The notes below the pieces were generated by a model. That model searched no databases. It was not told the DNA's origin and saw only the letters and a program-made list of their open reading frames with translations. From Campylobacter hepaticus (GTDB lineage: Bacteria; Campylobacterota; Campylobacteria; Campylobacterales; Campylobacteraceae), in assembly GCF_001687475.2 (NCBI RefSeq), contig NZ_CP031611.1, positions 868,001 to 932,000 on the forward strand: a stretch of 64,000 nt of DNA, given 5' to 3'. Of this stretch, positions 46,015-56,204 are shown piece after piece; within the stretch, counting starts at the first letter, position 1; each line of letters begins with the position of its first letter. The translations under genes and the position numbers were made by a program.

Positions 46015-48542
46015 TAAAGTTCTTTTTTTATAAATTCTAAACTTTGCTTTAAAGCCTCATCAATTTTACTAAGATCCTTACCACCAGCACTTGCAAAATC
46101 ATCACGTCCACCACCTTTTCCACCTAAAATTTGTGCAATTTCTTTAACTAAAATTCCTGCTTTTACAGGAGCATTTTTTACTCCAGCAGCAAGAGTAATT
46201 TTTCCATCTTTAACTTGTATAAGCAAAATAACTGCTTTGCTAAATTGATTTTTAAATTGATCGATCATAGCTTTAATATCACCTGTATCTACACGCTTTA
46301 CACAAATTTCAACCCCTTTAATACTGCACGAATCAAGCTCTAATTTACTAGAATTTTTAAGTTCATTTTTTAAATTTAAAATTTCATTTTTAAGCTTTTT
46401 AATAGCACTTAAAATATCATTATTTTTTAATTCATCTTTGACTTTAGCAAGTTCTTCAAACTGAGTTTTGACAAATTGTAAAGCCGCCTTAGAAACAACA
46501 GCTTCTATACGCCTAACTCCAGCACTTACACCACTTTCTTTAATGATATAAAAACTTCCTATTTGAGCAGTATTTTTTACATGAGTTCCTCCGCAAAGCT
46601 CCTTACTCTCACCCAAACTTAAAACGCGTACATTATCTTGATATTTTTCATTAAATAAAGCAATAGCACCGCTTTTTTTAGCATCCTCTAAAGACATATA
46701 TTCTAAAATAGCTTCTTTTGAATCTATAATCATCTCATTAACTCTTTTTTCAATCTTTGCTATTTCTTCTTTATCTAAAGCCTTATAATGAGTAAAGTCA
46801 AATCGCAATTTATTGCTTTCAACCAAAGATCCAGCCTGGCTAACATGAGCTCCTAAAATTTCTCTTAAAGCATGATGCAAAAGATGGGTTGCTGAGTGAT
46901 GACGCGCAATTTGTTCTCTTTTTTCTTGATCAATTCTTGCACAAACCTTATCATTAAGCTTAAGTTCTTCTCCAGCTTTAACAAAACTAAGATTAAGACC
47001 AAAAAATTTCTGCGTATCCAAAACTTCACGATTAGCTATAAAACCACTATCAGCACTTTGCCCTCCGCTTGTAGCATAAAAAGGCGTTTGCTCAAGCATA
47101 ACCCAACCTGCATCTTTAAGACTTGAAACTTCTTTAAAATTTTCATCTAAAAGGGCTAAAATTTTACTTTGACATTGTGTATTTTCATAACCTATAAAAT
47201 CATTTTCTCCAAATTTCTCAAGTAAATTTTTAAAATCCCCGCTAGCAAACTTATCTCCGCTCCCTTTCCAAGAAGCTTTAGCACGGACTTTTTGTTCATT
47301 CATTAAAAGCTCAAAACGTTCTTCATCTACCTTAAGATTTTTTTCTTTTAGCATATCTGCAGTCAAATCAAGCGGAAAACCATAAGTATCATAAAGTTTA
47401 AACGCCACCTCTCCGCTAAAAATTCCTTGAGTATTTTTAAGCTCTTCATTAAAAATTGCTATACCATGTTCTATAGTATTTAAAAATCTTTCTTCTTCAA
47501 GGCGAATTTGTTCTTTTACAAAATCTTTTTTCTCATTAAGATAAGTATAATGTCTACTCATAAGCTCACAAACTACATCTACAAGTTTATACATAAAAGG
47601 ATCTTTAAATCCTAGCAAATAACCATGTCTTAAAGCACGACGCAAAATACGACGCAAAACATAACCCCTGCCTTCTTTATCAAAACTTGTACCTTGTGCA
47701 AGTAAAAACACACTTGATTTAATATGATCTGCTATAACCCTAAAACTAGCCCCGCTTTCATAAACATAACTTTGTTTACAAAGCCTTGCTATTTCATTGA
47801 TAATAGGCATAAAAAGCGAACTATCAAAATTGCTTAACTTTCCTTCTTTAATCGCACTAACCCTTTCAAGTCCCATACCTGTATCAATACTTGGTTTTGG
47901 CAAAGGACTAAGCTTTCCATCAGTATCCCTTTCATACTGCATAAAAACAAGGTTCCAAATTTCTAAAAATCTATCTCCATCACCACCCATATAATCTTCA
48001 TTGCCATGAAAATGTTGTGCACCTTGATCATAAAAAATCTCACTACAAGGACCACAAGGACCAGTATCTCCCATTTGCCAGAAATTATCCTTATCGCCAA
48101 ATTGATAAATTCTATCTTTTGAAATATGCTTTTGCCACAACTTAAAAGCTTCATTATCATTTTCATGCACAGTTACATAGAGTTTATCTTTAGGCAATTC
48201 TAAAACCTCACTAACAAATTCCCAAGCATAAGCTATAGCCTCTTCTTTAAAATAGTCACCAAAACTAAAATTCCCAAGCATTTCAAAAAAGGTATGATGG
48301 CGCGCAGTATATCCTACATTATCTAAATCATTATGTTTACCCCCTGCTCTAATACAAGTTTGACAACTGGTTTTGCGTGGAGGATTTGGACAAGGAATTT
48401 CACCTGTAAAAATATTTTTAAAAGGCACCATGCCTGCATTAGTAAAAAGTAAAGTTGTATCATCGGGCACTAAAGGACTTGAAGGAGTAACTTCGTGTCC
48501 TTTTGATGCAAAAAAATCTAAATAAGCTTTTCGTATATCCAT
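46014..48542 (-). CDS. alaS: Alanyl-tRNA synthetase
   Basis: Class II synthetase of 842 aa. The catalytic domain starts [16 protein letters not shown] and has [17 protein letters not shown]. The editing domain has the zinc-binding [11 protein letters not shown] and CGGTHV motifs. The C-terminal C-Ala domain is present ([15 protein letters not shown]). It is divergent from the aminotransferase gene. Confidence 0.97.
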   Translation of the reverse strand: MDIRKAYLDFFASKGHEVTPSSPLVPDDTTLLFTNAGMVPFKNIFTGEIPCPNPPRKTSCQTCIRAGGKHNDLDNVGYTARHHTFFEMLGNFSFGDYFKEEAIAYAWEFVSEVLELPKDKLYVTVHENDNEAFKLWQKHISKDRIYQFGDKDNFWQMGDTGPCGPCSEIFYDQGAQHFHGNEDYMGGDGDRFLEIWNLVFMQYERDTDGKLSPLPKPSIDTGMGLERVSAIKEGKLSNFDSSLFMPIINEIARLCKQSYVYESGASFRVIADHIKSSVFLLAQGTSFDKEGRGYVLRRILRRALRHGYLLGFKDPFMYKLVDVVCELMSRHYTYLNEKKDFVKEQIRLEEERFLNTIEHGIAIFNEELKNTQGIFSGEVAFKLYDTYGFPLDLTADMLKEKNLKVDEERFELLMNEQKVRAKASWKGSGDKFASGDFKNLLEKFGENDFIGYENTQCQSKILALLDENFKEVSSLKDAGWVMLEQTPFYATSGGQSADSGFIANREVLDTQKFFGLNLSFVKAGEELKLNDKVCARIDQEKREQIARHHSATHLLHHALREILGAHVSQAGSLVESNKLRFDFTHYKALDKEEIAKIEKRVNEMIIDSKEAILEYMSLEDAKKSGAIALFNEKYQDNVRVLSLGESKELCGGTHVKNTAQIGSFYIIKESGVSAGVRRIEAVVSKAALQFVKTQFEELAKVKDELKNNDILSAIKKLKNEILNLKNELKNSSKLELDSCSIKGVEICVKRVDTGDIKAMIDQFKNQFSKAVILLIQVKDGKITLAAGVKNAPVKAGILVKEIAQILGGKGGGRDDFASAGGKDLSKIDEALKQSLEFIKKEL

Positions 48543-48654
48543 TTAAGTTTTCCTAATAGAATTTTTATTATAAATATATCATACCAAAATTACTTTAAAT
48601 TAAGTAAAACTAAAATACAATAAATATTTTATTTTATCTTCACTAAGGTTTTTT

Positions 48655-49728
48655 ATGAATTTTATCAATCTTCAAGCTCAATATCTTGCCTATAAAGATG
48701 AAATCGATGAACAAATACAAAGTGTTTTATCAAGTTCTTCTTTTATAGGGGGCGAAAAACTACAAGAATTAGAACAAAATTTAGCCCATTTTGCAAATAT
48801 TAAACACGCTATTACTTGTTCTAGTGGTACAAGCGCTTTATATCTTGCTTTAAGAGCTTTAGATATTGGAAAAGATGATGAAGTTATAGTGCCTAGCTTT
48901 ACTTTTATAGCCACAGCTGAAATGGTTAGCTTAGTAGGGGCTAAACCTGTTTTTATAGATATTGATTTATCAAATTATAATCTTGATTTTAATGCTGTAA
49001 AAAAAGCCATAAGCCCTAAAACTAAAGCAGTTATAGCAGTAAGCATGTTTGGACAAATGAGTGATTTAAGAATGTTAAATAACATCTTAAAAGAAAAAAA
49101 TATCGCTTTAATTGAAGATGGAGCACAAAGTTTTGGTGCAAGTTTTAAACAAGAAAAATCATGCTCTATTGCTAAAATTTCTTGCACAAGCTTTTTCCCA
49201 TCCAAACCTTTAGGCGCTTATGGAGATGGAGGAGCAGTTTTTTGCCATGATGATGAACTAGCCAAAAAAATTAAAATTTTACTCAATCACGGACAAACCC
49301 AACGCTACAAACATGAGCTCATAGGGATAAATGCACGCCTTGATACCCTACAAGCAGCAATTTTAAATGTAAAACTCAAACACTTCCAAGAAGAATTAAA
49401 TCAAAGACAAAAATTAGCCCAAATTTATGATACTAACTTAAAAAATTGCCAAATCCCTAAAATCCATCCAAATGCTTTTAGCACTTACGCACAATACAGT
49501 ATTTTAGTAGAAGACAGACCAAGTATATTAAAAAAATTTGAAAAAGCAAATATACCTTATGCTATACACTATCCCACCCCTTTACATAAACAACCTTGTT
49601 TTAGTACATTTTCAAATTTAGAACTTAAAAACGCACAATATGCTAGCGATCATATCTTATCTTTACCTTTTTCACCTTTTTTAAGCCAAAAAGAACAAGA
49701 TCAAGTTATAGCGGTTTTTAAGGACTAA
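48655..49728 (+). CDS. DegT/DnrJ/EryC1-family aminotransferase
   Basis: PLP-dependent sugar aminotransferase fold, 357 aa. The PLP Lys is in SFFPSKPLGAYGDGGA; the EDGAQSFGA motif holds the ring-stacking Asp and Gln. ITCSSGTSALYLALRAL binds the PLP phosphate. The acceptor is probably a nucleotide-linked keto-sugar. It is followed after 3 nt by a Gfo/Idh/MocA oxidoreductase, a pair seen in amino-sugar synthesis. It corresponds to Cj0505; the substrate is unknown. Confidence 0.88.
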   Translation: MNFINLQAQYLAYKDEIDEQIQSVLSSSSFIGGEKLQELEQNLAHFANIKHAITCSSGTSALYLALRALDIGKDDEVIVPSFTFIATAEMVSLVGAKPVFIDIDLSNYNLDFNAVKKAISPKTKAVIAVSMFGQMSDLRMLNNILKEKNIALIEDGAQSFGASFKQEKSCSIAKISCTSFFPSKPLGAYGDGGAVFCHDDELAKKIKILLNHGQTQRYKHELIGINARLDTLQAAILNVKLKHFQEELNQRQKLAQIYDTNLKNCQIPKIHPNAFSTYAQYSILVEDRPSILKKFEKANIPYAIHYPTPLHKQPCFSTFSNLELKNAQYASDHILSLPFSPFLSQKEQDQVIAVFKD

Positions 49729-49731
49729 TCT

Positions 49732-50589
49732 ATGAAAATAGGTATTATAGGTCTAGGAAAAATGGGGCAAAATCACTTAAACGAACTTACAAAAAACCCT
49801 CATTTTAAAATAAATGCCTTATTTGATCTAGTACAAAATGAAAAATCACACCAACCCTTTTTTAATAAACTAGAAGATTTTTTAAAACAAAAAAATGATA
49901 TTATCATTATAGCAACCCCTACTAATTCGCACTTAGAACTTGCAAAAAAAGTTTTTCCATATTGTAAAAACGTACTCATTGAAAAACCCTTAGCGCTTAA
50001 TCTAAATGAAATTTCTCAAATCATAAACCTAGCTCAAAAACACCAAGTAAAACTCGCTGTAGGTTTTTGTGAAAGATTTAATCCAGCCCTTATAAGCTTA
50101 AAACAAGATTTATACGACCAAGAAATCATTAGTATTAATATACGAAGATTTTCTTCTTATCCTCAAAGAATTCACGATGTAGGAATTTTACATGATTTAT
50201 CAGTGCACGATTTAGACTTATTAACCTTTTTAAGCAAACAAAATATACTTAAAACCAATTTACTTAAAAAATACACCCAAGATCCAAAAAAAGAAAGCGA
50301 AAGTATATTTTTATGCGAACTCGAAAAAAGTATAGCTAGCATACATCAAAGTTGGAACAGCACCCAAAAGCTTAGAAAACTTCATCTTATCACTCAAAAA
50401 CATTTTTATGAAGCAAATTTAAATGATTTTTCTTTATTTAAAGATGGAAAACCCTTAAAAACAAATCAACAAAGTCCTCTTTTTGGACAACACGAAGCTT
50501 TATTAAATTTAGCAAACAACAAGCCTCATCATTTAGCAAATGCTTATGATGCTTATAAAATACAAGAAATTTTAGAAAGGTTTATATGA
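49732..50589 (+). CDS. Gfo/Idh/MocA-family oxidoreductase
   Basis: A 285-aa NAD(P)-dependent enzyme. The Rossmann motif is IGIIGLGKMGQNHLNEL; the EKPLALN motif (residues about 83-89) carries the catalytic Lys. The second domain has the SVHDLDL segment. With the preceding aminotransferase it could act like WbpB/WbpE-type pairs that oxidise and aminate UDP-sugars; this is inference. It overlaps hemH by 4 nt. Confidence 0.85.
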   Translation: MKIGIIGLGKMGQNHLNELTKNPHFKINALFDLVQNEKSHQPFFNKLEDFLKQKNDIIIIATPTNSHLELAKKVFPYCKNVLIEKPLALNLNEISQIINLAQKHQVKLAVGFCERFNPALISLKQDLYDQEIISINIRRFSSYPQRIHDVGILHDLSVHDLDLLTFLSKQNILKTNLLKKYTQDPKKESESIFLCELEKSIASIHQSWNSTQKLRKLHLITQKHFYEANLNDFSLFKDGKPLKTNQQSPLFGQHEALLNLANNKPHHLANAYDAYKIQEILERFI

Positions 50590-51491
50590 AATTAGTTTTA
50601 TTTTTAAATATGGGAGGAGCAAACAATCTACAAGAATGTGAAACTTTCTTGAAAAATATGTTTAATGATCCTTATATACTAAGCATTAAAAACAAATTTT
50701 TAAGAAAATTATTAGCATGGGTTATAACAAAATCACGTAAAAAAGCCATGCAAGAAAATTATAAACAAATGGGGGGCAAATCTCCCTTAAATGAAATCAC
50801 ACAAAGTTTATGTGATAAATTAAATTCAAAACAAAACGATTTTCAATTTGATTTTGTCAATCTTTATGTGCCCCCTTTTGCAAAAGAAGTACTAAAAAAA
50901 TACCATTTTAATAAAGAAGATGAGTTAATCCTTTTTCCCCTTTATCCTCATCATTCCTCTACCACAGTAAGCACTTCTCTTGAAGTTTTACAAAATGAAA
51001 TTCAAGCTTTAAATATTCAAGCTAAAATAAAAACCATTGATGTTTTTTACAAAGACGCCTTATACAATCAAATGATTATCTCGCACATCTTAAAAAAACA
51101 AGAAGAATGCAAAGCCAAAATTTTAATTTTTTCAGCCCATTCTTTGCCTATTTCTTTAATAAAAAAAGGTGATTTATATGAAAAACAAGTCAACGAGCAT
51201 GTAAAAATTTTAAAAGAAAATTTAAAAGATCATTTTGATGAATTTATTTTAGCTTACCAATCAAAACTAGGTCCTGTTAAATGGCTTGAACCAAACACAA
51301 GTGATATATTAGCAAATTTAAACAAGCAAGCTTTAATCTACCCTATATCTTTTTGCATAGACTGTTCAGAAACTATTTTTGAATTAGGCATAGAATATAA
51401 ACATTTAGCCAAACAACATTATGATCTTATACCTTGCCCTAATGATAGTGATGAATTCATAAACTTTATTTTAAATTCTCTTAAAAGCTAA
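50586..51491 (+). CDS. hemH: Ferrochelatase
   Basis: Inserts Fe(II) into protoporphyrin IX, the last haem step. It is 301 aa with NMGGANNLQECETFLKNMFNDP at the start in two segments, FSAHSLPISLIKKGD carrying the catalytic His, YQSKLGPVKWLEP and the PISFCIDCSETIFEL motif with the conserved Glu. It is coupled to the sugar-enzyme pair and followed by a hairpin. Confidence 0.94.
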   Translation: MKLVLFLNMGGANNLQECETFLKNMFNDPYILSIKNKFLRKLLAWVITKSRKKAMQENYKQMGGKSPLNEITQSLCDKLNSKQNDFQFDFVNLYVPPFAKEVLKKYHFNKEDELILFPLYPHHSSTTVSTSLEVLQNEIQALNIQAKIKTIDVFYKDALYNQMIISHILKKQEECKAKILIFSAHSLPISLIKKGDLYEKQVNEHVKILKENLKDHFDEFILAYQSKLGPVKWLEPNTSDILANLNKQALIYPISFCIDCSETIFELGIEYKHLAKQHYDLIPCPNDSDEFINFILNSLKS

Positions 51492-51512
51492 TCGATAAAC
51501 TTTATCAAAATC

Positions 51513-51543
51513 ATATCAATAAGATTTTATTTCTTATTGATAT
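51513..51543 (+). terminator. Terminator after hemH
   Basis: A perfect 11-bp stem (51513-51523 with 51533-51543) and a 9-nt loop lie 22 nt after the hemH stop. AT-rich sequence with short U runs follows. Confidence 0.6.
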
Positions 51544-51692
51544 TAAATATTATTTATAAATTTCATCAAAGTCAAATTTTACCTATATTTCAAGACTTAT
51601 AAAACAATAAATTTTTAAATACTTCATAATAAAATTATAATGATTTAATCTTTTTTTAAAGATATATTGCTTATTATTACTCAGTTGATTTT

Positions 51693-51712
51693 TGTATTTT
51701 ATCTTACTTTTA
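51693..51712 (+). promoter_or_regulatory. Shared 20-bp autotransporter upstream motif, copy 2
   Basis: Identical to the coding-strand motif at 2204-2223 and 56133-56152. It is 118 nt before the ATG at 51811, compared with about 160 nt before the corresponding ATG in the other two genes. Confidence 0.5.
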
Positions 51713-51852
51713 TTTTTAAAGATAAATTATAAAAATCTTAAAAAGAATTTTTCAAACAAAAATATTTTTAAAATGCAAAATTATTTTGCAAACTAAAAAC
51801 TATTTTTGTAATGAAAATTATTCTAAAAAACAAAAAGGGAGGAGTTATTAAC

Positions 51853-53604
51853 ATGCATTGTTCTTCATCGTCAACAAAACTTGTTTTATCTTTAGCTGCC
51901 ATTTCTTTTTTCAATTCTTATAGCACGGCTGAAATCACTGGACCAAATTGCACTGGCAACACTTGTACCATCACTAACGATCAAACAGGCACCATACAAA
52001 TTCAAGGTCACAACAGCACCAATTCTTTAACCATACAAAAGGACGCAACACTAACTAACACAGCCAACCTTATAAGCATTACAGAAAAAGCCATCCATGT
52101 TTATGGAAGCAATACTGATATGCTTAATGTCACTACCATCCTTAACAAAGGAACTATTAATGGTAATATTTACATAGGAATGAGGTAATGAAGGAAATAT
52201 AATTATAGATAATTTTGAAAATACAAAAGATATACACTCGCCCAATGTTAATGGGGTATTTTTTGAAGGCAATGTTCAAGTAAAAAATTTCAATAATAAA
52301 GGCACTATCATAGGAGCAACTCACGCTTCAGGAGTTAAAATAGCGCAAAAAAATGATAAAAGCGTTACAATAGAAAATTTTAATAACGAAGGTACTATAG
52401 GAAGCAAAGACTCTGTATTTGGTATCATGATGCATGGAAGCAAAGAAAGTAAACCTATTATAACCAATTTTAATAATAGCGGAAAACTATTAGGTGCAAA
52501 CAAAAGTGTATTTATAAAAATGGCATTATTATTAATTTCAACAATACAGGCATCATTGACTCAAAACATAATGCCATTGTACTTCAAACAGGAAGTAAAA
52601 TAAATACCCTAAACAATAATGGAACCATAAAAGCACAATCTCATGGCATATCTTTTATAGGATCAAACCAAGATGAAGAAAATATCATAGATCAAATCAT
52701 CCTAAAAGAAAATAGCAACATACAAGCAGGAAAAAATGCTATCAATGTCAATTTAATAGGAAACAAAACTCTTGCTATAGGTTCTATAAATGTGAAAAAA
52801 GGAGCTAAAGTCCATGGAGATAAAGCTGGCATATATGTAGGACCAAATCAAAAAATAACAGGTCAAATCGTAGTTTCTGGAGAACTCTCCGGCAAAGAGG
52901 CTGATATCCTTAATGAAGGAATCATAGCCCAAAATATCATCAACACTAGCCTCAATGATCTAAGTATAAAAAACCAAACAGATGCACAAATCATAAAAGG
53001 TATAAGCAATACCAACTCAGCAAAACTAGATATAGATAACAAAGATCAAGCCAATATCTCAAAATGGATTATAAACAAAGGCTTAGGAAAATTAAACATA
53101 AAAAACAAAGACCATGCTAGTATTACAGCAGCTATCATAAATGCCGACCTAGGAAAACTAAATCTTATCAACTCCTCATCCCAAGGTATTAGTGGAATTA
53201 TCACAAATGAAGACTCAGGCGAACTAAATATTATAAATAATACAAAAATAAATGCAAACATATTAAACAATGCAGATGGCTATTTAAGCATAGAAAACAA
53301 AGACGATGAAAATACTGATGCTAGCATAAAAGGAAATATATCTAATAATGCAAAAAGGGATTTTAGTCCTAAACAATCAAAAAGGTGCTTCCATTTTAGG
53401 AAATATAAGCAACCAAGATTTAGGAGTCTTAAATCTTACTAATTCTTCCAATGCTAAAATAATAGGAGATATAAGTAATAATGCAAATGGCAATATCAAT
53501 TTACATAACAAAAAAAATGCTACCATCTTAGGAGCTATCACAAATGAAGACTCAGGTAACATAACCCTATAACAACACTGCCACCATAAGTGGAGGCATT
53601 TTCT
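51853..53604 (+). pseudogene. Autotransporter passenger pseudogene with at least four frame disruptions
   Basis: It starts at the ATG 51853 after GGGAGGAG and has a signal peptide (STKLVLSLAAISFFNSYSTA) like its two relatives. The passenger frame is broken at about 52183 (net +1 or -2), at an A5 tract 52516-52520 (one A short), at an A5 tract 53352-53356 (one A too many), and at 53570, where TAA interrupts ITL-YNNTATISGG. Between these points the three frames join into one continuous repetitive passenger of the NFNNEGTI and NSSNAKIIGDISN type. No beta-barrel follows; the sequence runs into the oppositely oriented relative at about 53.6 kb. The position of the poly-G tract is taken by an interrupted GGGAGGAG. 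Confidence 0.85.
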
Positions 53605-55943
53605 TGGTTGGTTAGGTTTAGATTACCATTACCAGAGTTTGTTATACCTTTTGTTATAGAACCAGTGTTGTTAAGCATTACATCGCCTGAGCTTTCATTG
53701 CTAATATTTTCAATGCTAGCACCACTTTGGTTAGTTATCATTAAATTACCTGTTCCTTGATTTGTGATGCCTTGAGTTATAGTAGCACTATTATCAAGTA
53801 TTACATTACCACTTCCTTGATTCATGATAGAATTAATAGTAGCACTATTTTTATTTTCTATTTTTAAATCGCCACTTCCATAATTGTATACACTTTTTAA
53901 AGTGGAGGAGTTATTAAGCATTAAACTACCTCCTCCTATATTATAAGCACTTCCACTAATGCTTGCATTATTCATGAGTTCTAATTGACCCATTCCTATG
54001 TTTGCAACATAACCTGAGATGGAAGTATTGCCATTTTGAGTATTAGTTTGGTTTTCTATAGTTAATTTACCACTTCCATAATTGTATATATTTCCTGTTA
54101 AAGTGGAGGAGTTATTAAGCATTAAACTACCATCTCCTGTGTTGGCTATATTTCCACTTATAGTAGCAGTACTACTACCATTGTTTTGGTTTTCTATAGT
54201 TAATTTACCTTTTCCGGTATTAAATAAATTTCCTTCTATTTTGGCGCTGTTTTGATTTTTTATTTCTAAATTATTAGAACCATTGTTTGTAATGTTTCCT
54301 TTTATGGTAGAAGAGTTTTCAATAGAACTTAGAGTACCTTGGATTTTAATATCACCTTCTATGCTTCCTTTATTTACTATAGCCGATTTACCATTACTTG
54401 AAGTGATGCTTCCACTTTCTTTTACTATGATGGCTGTGTTATCACTAGCTTTTATGGTGCCTTCGTTGACTATACCACCTTCCTTACCTGAGACTTCTCC
54501 AGCTACTATGATTTGACCTACAGATCTAGAACCAGAGCCATTGCTTTTTTCTATTTTTATACCTACTTCTTGCCCAGAAACCTTGGCACCTTCTTGGATG
54601 TTTATGGAGTCTATAGAGAGGTTTTTGTTGTGAGAATTCCTACTACTTTGTACTAAATTTACATTGATAGCGTTTTGTGTGGCATCTATGCTGCTATCTT
54701 TTGTTAGGATGATTTTACCTATTTTTATATCATTTTGAGTATGGTTTTCTGAAATAAAAGTGATACCATCTTTTTGTGCTTTTATGGTTCCTGTATTAAA
54801 AAGATTGTTTATAGTGCTTCCTGCTGTTATGAGTATGCCTTGAGATTGTGAGTCAAGAGTACCTGCGTTGATAAGATAATCAATATTTGGTGCTTTACTA
54901 TCTGTGTTAAATAAATTTATGGCTGCACGTTGTTCACTAGTGCTATCGGTTGATCTTATAAAACCTGTATTGATAAAGGTTGAAATATCTCCTGATAGAT
55001 TTACACCTATTACTCCTGAGATAATACCTGTATTGATAAAATTATCAATGGTGCTGCGTAAAATGGTAATACCTGATGAATTTGAGGTATTGCCAAAAGT
55101 ATAAGGTCCATAAGCTCCTATAAAGCCTCTATTGATAAAGTTTGTAATGTGGGTACTTTCAAGATGTATGGCTTTTCCTTGACTTAGGATTAATTGGGTG
55201 TTGATGAAGGTAGTGAGGTTTGCACTATTAAAGCCAATGGCATTGGCGTCTTGGTTGCTATTTCCTATTAGACCTTGGTTTTTAAAGTTTTTTATGGTAG
55301 TGGTGGTAGAGGAACGCTGTAATGATTCTTGATCTTTTCCTATTTGGATACTGCTTACATTTTGACTGCCAAATATGAGTTTATTTGTTGTTCCTGCGAT
55401 GAGCCCGGTATTGGTAAAATCAGTGATTTGTACATTTTTTTCAAGATATATTGCTTGATCTTGTGAGTTATAGACAATGCCTGAGTTTGAAAAAGAGTTT
55501 ATTGTTATGTTTGCTTGTTTATCTCCCCAAATTCCTATGTAGGCATTTTTAAGAAAGCCTTGATTGTCTATGGTGTTAACATTTATGGATGCATCTTTTT
55601 GAGTTTGATTTTTGTTTTCTATGTTTAAAGAACCAGCTATGATTCCTTTATTAATTATATAAGGTATATTGATTTTATCAGAATTATCCACATAAGCATA
55701 AATTGTTTTTGATCCATCACCATTTTTAACATAAGCATATCTACCTAAAAAGATGCTATTGGTACTTCCATTACCATTTACTTCAATTTGAGTTCCTGGA
55801 TAATATCCTAAAAGAGTATAGTAGTAATTATTTCCTTGAGTATAAGGTATAGCGTAAGGTGGTCCACTAATTTGAGCTAAGGCTAAAGAGCTTAAACAAG
55901 AAATAGTAGCTAAAGATAAAATAAGTTTTTTGGAAGAAGCCAT
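53538..55943 (-). CDS. Autotransporter passenger protein, phase-variable, truncated (no beta-barrel)
   Basis: About 801 residues from the ATG at 55943. The signal peptide MASSKKLILSLATISC is identical to that of the gene at the left edge. The passenger has two parts: about 300 residues of FINTGII/FKNQGLI-type units, then a Gly/Asn/Ser-rich series of roughly 20-residue units such as GKLTIENQ, NSSTLTGNI and SGNGNLNLTNQ. It stops at 53538 in an out-of-family tail (VVIGLCYLSLHL), where it meets the opposite-strand pseudogene. A secreted barrel domain is missing, so surface display is unlikely. The G9 tract also puts the upstream ATG (55992) out of frame; a GTG at 55967 is in frame. Confidence 0.8.
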   Translation of the reverse strand: MASSKKLILSLATISCLSSLALAQISGPPYAIPYTQGNNYYYTLLGYYPGTQIEVNGNGSTNSIFLGRYAYVKNGDGSKTIYAYVDNSDKINIPYIINKGIIAGSLNIENKNQTQKDASINVNTIDNQGFLKNAYIGIWGDKQANITINSFSNSGIVYNSQDQAIYLEKNVQITDFTNTGLIAGTTNKLIFGSQNVSSIQIGKDQESLQRSSTTTTIKNFKNQGLIGNSNQDANAIGFNSANLTTFINTQLILSQGKAIHLESTHITNFINRGFIGAYGPYTFGNTSNSSGITILRSTIDNFINTGIISGVIGVNLSGDISTFINTGFIRSTDSTSEQRAAINLFNTDSKAPNIDYLINAGTLDSQSQGILITAGSTINNLFNTGTIKAQKDGITFISENHTQNDIKIGKIILTKDSSIDATQNAINVNLVQSSRNSHNKNLSIDSINIQEGAKVSGQEVGIKIEKSNGSGSRSVGQIIVAGEVSGKEGGIVNEGTIKASDNTAIIVKESGSITSSNGKSAIVNKGSIEGDIKIQGTLSSIENSSTIKGNITNNGSNNLEIKNQNSAKIEGNLFNTGKGKLTIENQNNGSSTATISGNIANTGDGSLMLNNSSTLTGNIYNYGSGKLTIENQTNTQNGNTSISGYVANIGMGQLELMNNASISGSAYNIGGGSLMLNNSSTLKSVYNYGSGDLKIENKNSATINSIMNQGSGNVILDNSATITQGITNQGTGNLMITNQSGASIENISNESSGDVMLNNTGSITKGITNSGNGNLNLTNQENASTYGGSVVIGLCYLSLHL
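53872..54131 (-). repeat. Intragenic direct repeat pair of about 60 bp
   Basis: The stretch 53872-53930 recurs with few changes at 54070-54131 (both contain GTGGAGGAGTTATTAAGC on the plus strand), 198 bp apart. The pair encodes two passenger units. The copies differ in length by 3 bp, so frame is kept. Such repeats allow passenger length to change by recombination. Confidence 0.6.
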
Positions 55944-56204
55944 TACCCCCCCCCGTGTTGTATACACTAGACTTTAAATATAATTTTTTCATAAAATATT
56001 ATCCTTTATTTTAAAAAAATACAAAAATTGTAAAAACTAAAATATTATAAAAACTAGATATTGATTTTTAGTGTTTAATAAATTATTCAAACACAAACTT
56101 AAATGAATCAATTTATATAAAATGTTTCATCTTAAAAGTAAGATAAAATACATAAAGTAAATAAGCAATAATAAGTAATTTTGTTTTAAAGGAAGGTTAA
56201 AAAG
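55743..56204 (-). repeat. 462-bp direct repeat, copy B (autotransporter 5' cassette)
   Basis: Identical to 1814-2275 in the same orientation. The two copies flank about 53.5 kb of essential genes. Confidence 0.95.
55946..55954 (-). repeat. Poly-G tract (G9) of the second copy
   Basis: Same length and context as 2017-2025. The ATGs at 55992 and 55943 are 49 nt apart, so the upstream start reads out of frame. G8 or G11 would restore a fusion. Confidence 0.85.

Larger units (their letters stand above)
51492..51852. other. 361-bp intergenic region with hemH terminator and autotransporter upstream DNA
   Basis: Very AT-rich. It holds the hemH hairpin at 51513-51543 and, from 51693, the 20-bp motif shared with the other two autotransporter upstream regions. 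No open frame or RNA gene is seen. The last part (from the ATG at 51811) could encode an N-terminal extension matching that of the other family members. Confidence 0.6.

Noticed and set aside
53046-53562. Minus-strand open frames within the plus-strand pseudogene
   Set aside because: They are antisense to passenger sequence and have no start signals or family features.
53600-55100. Regularly repeated units resembling a CRISPR array
   Set aside because: The units encode protein repeats, vary in length by multiples of three and lack constant spacers; there are no cas genes.
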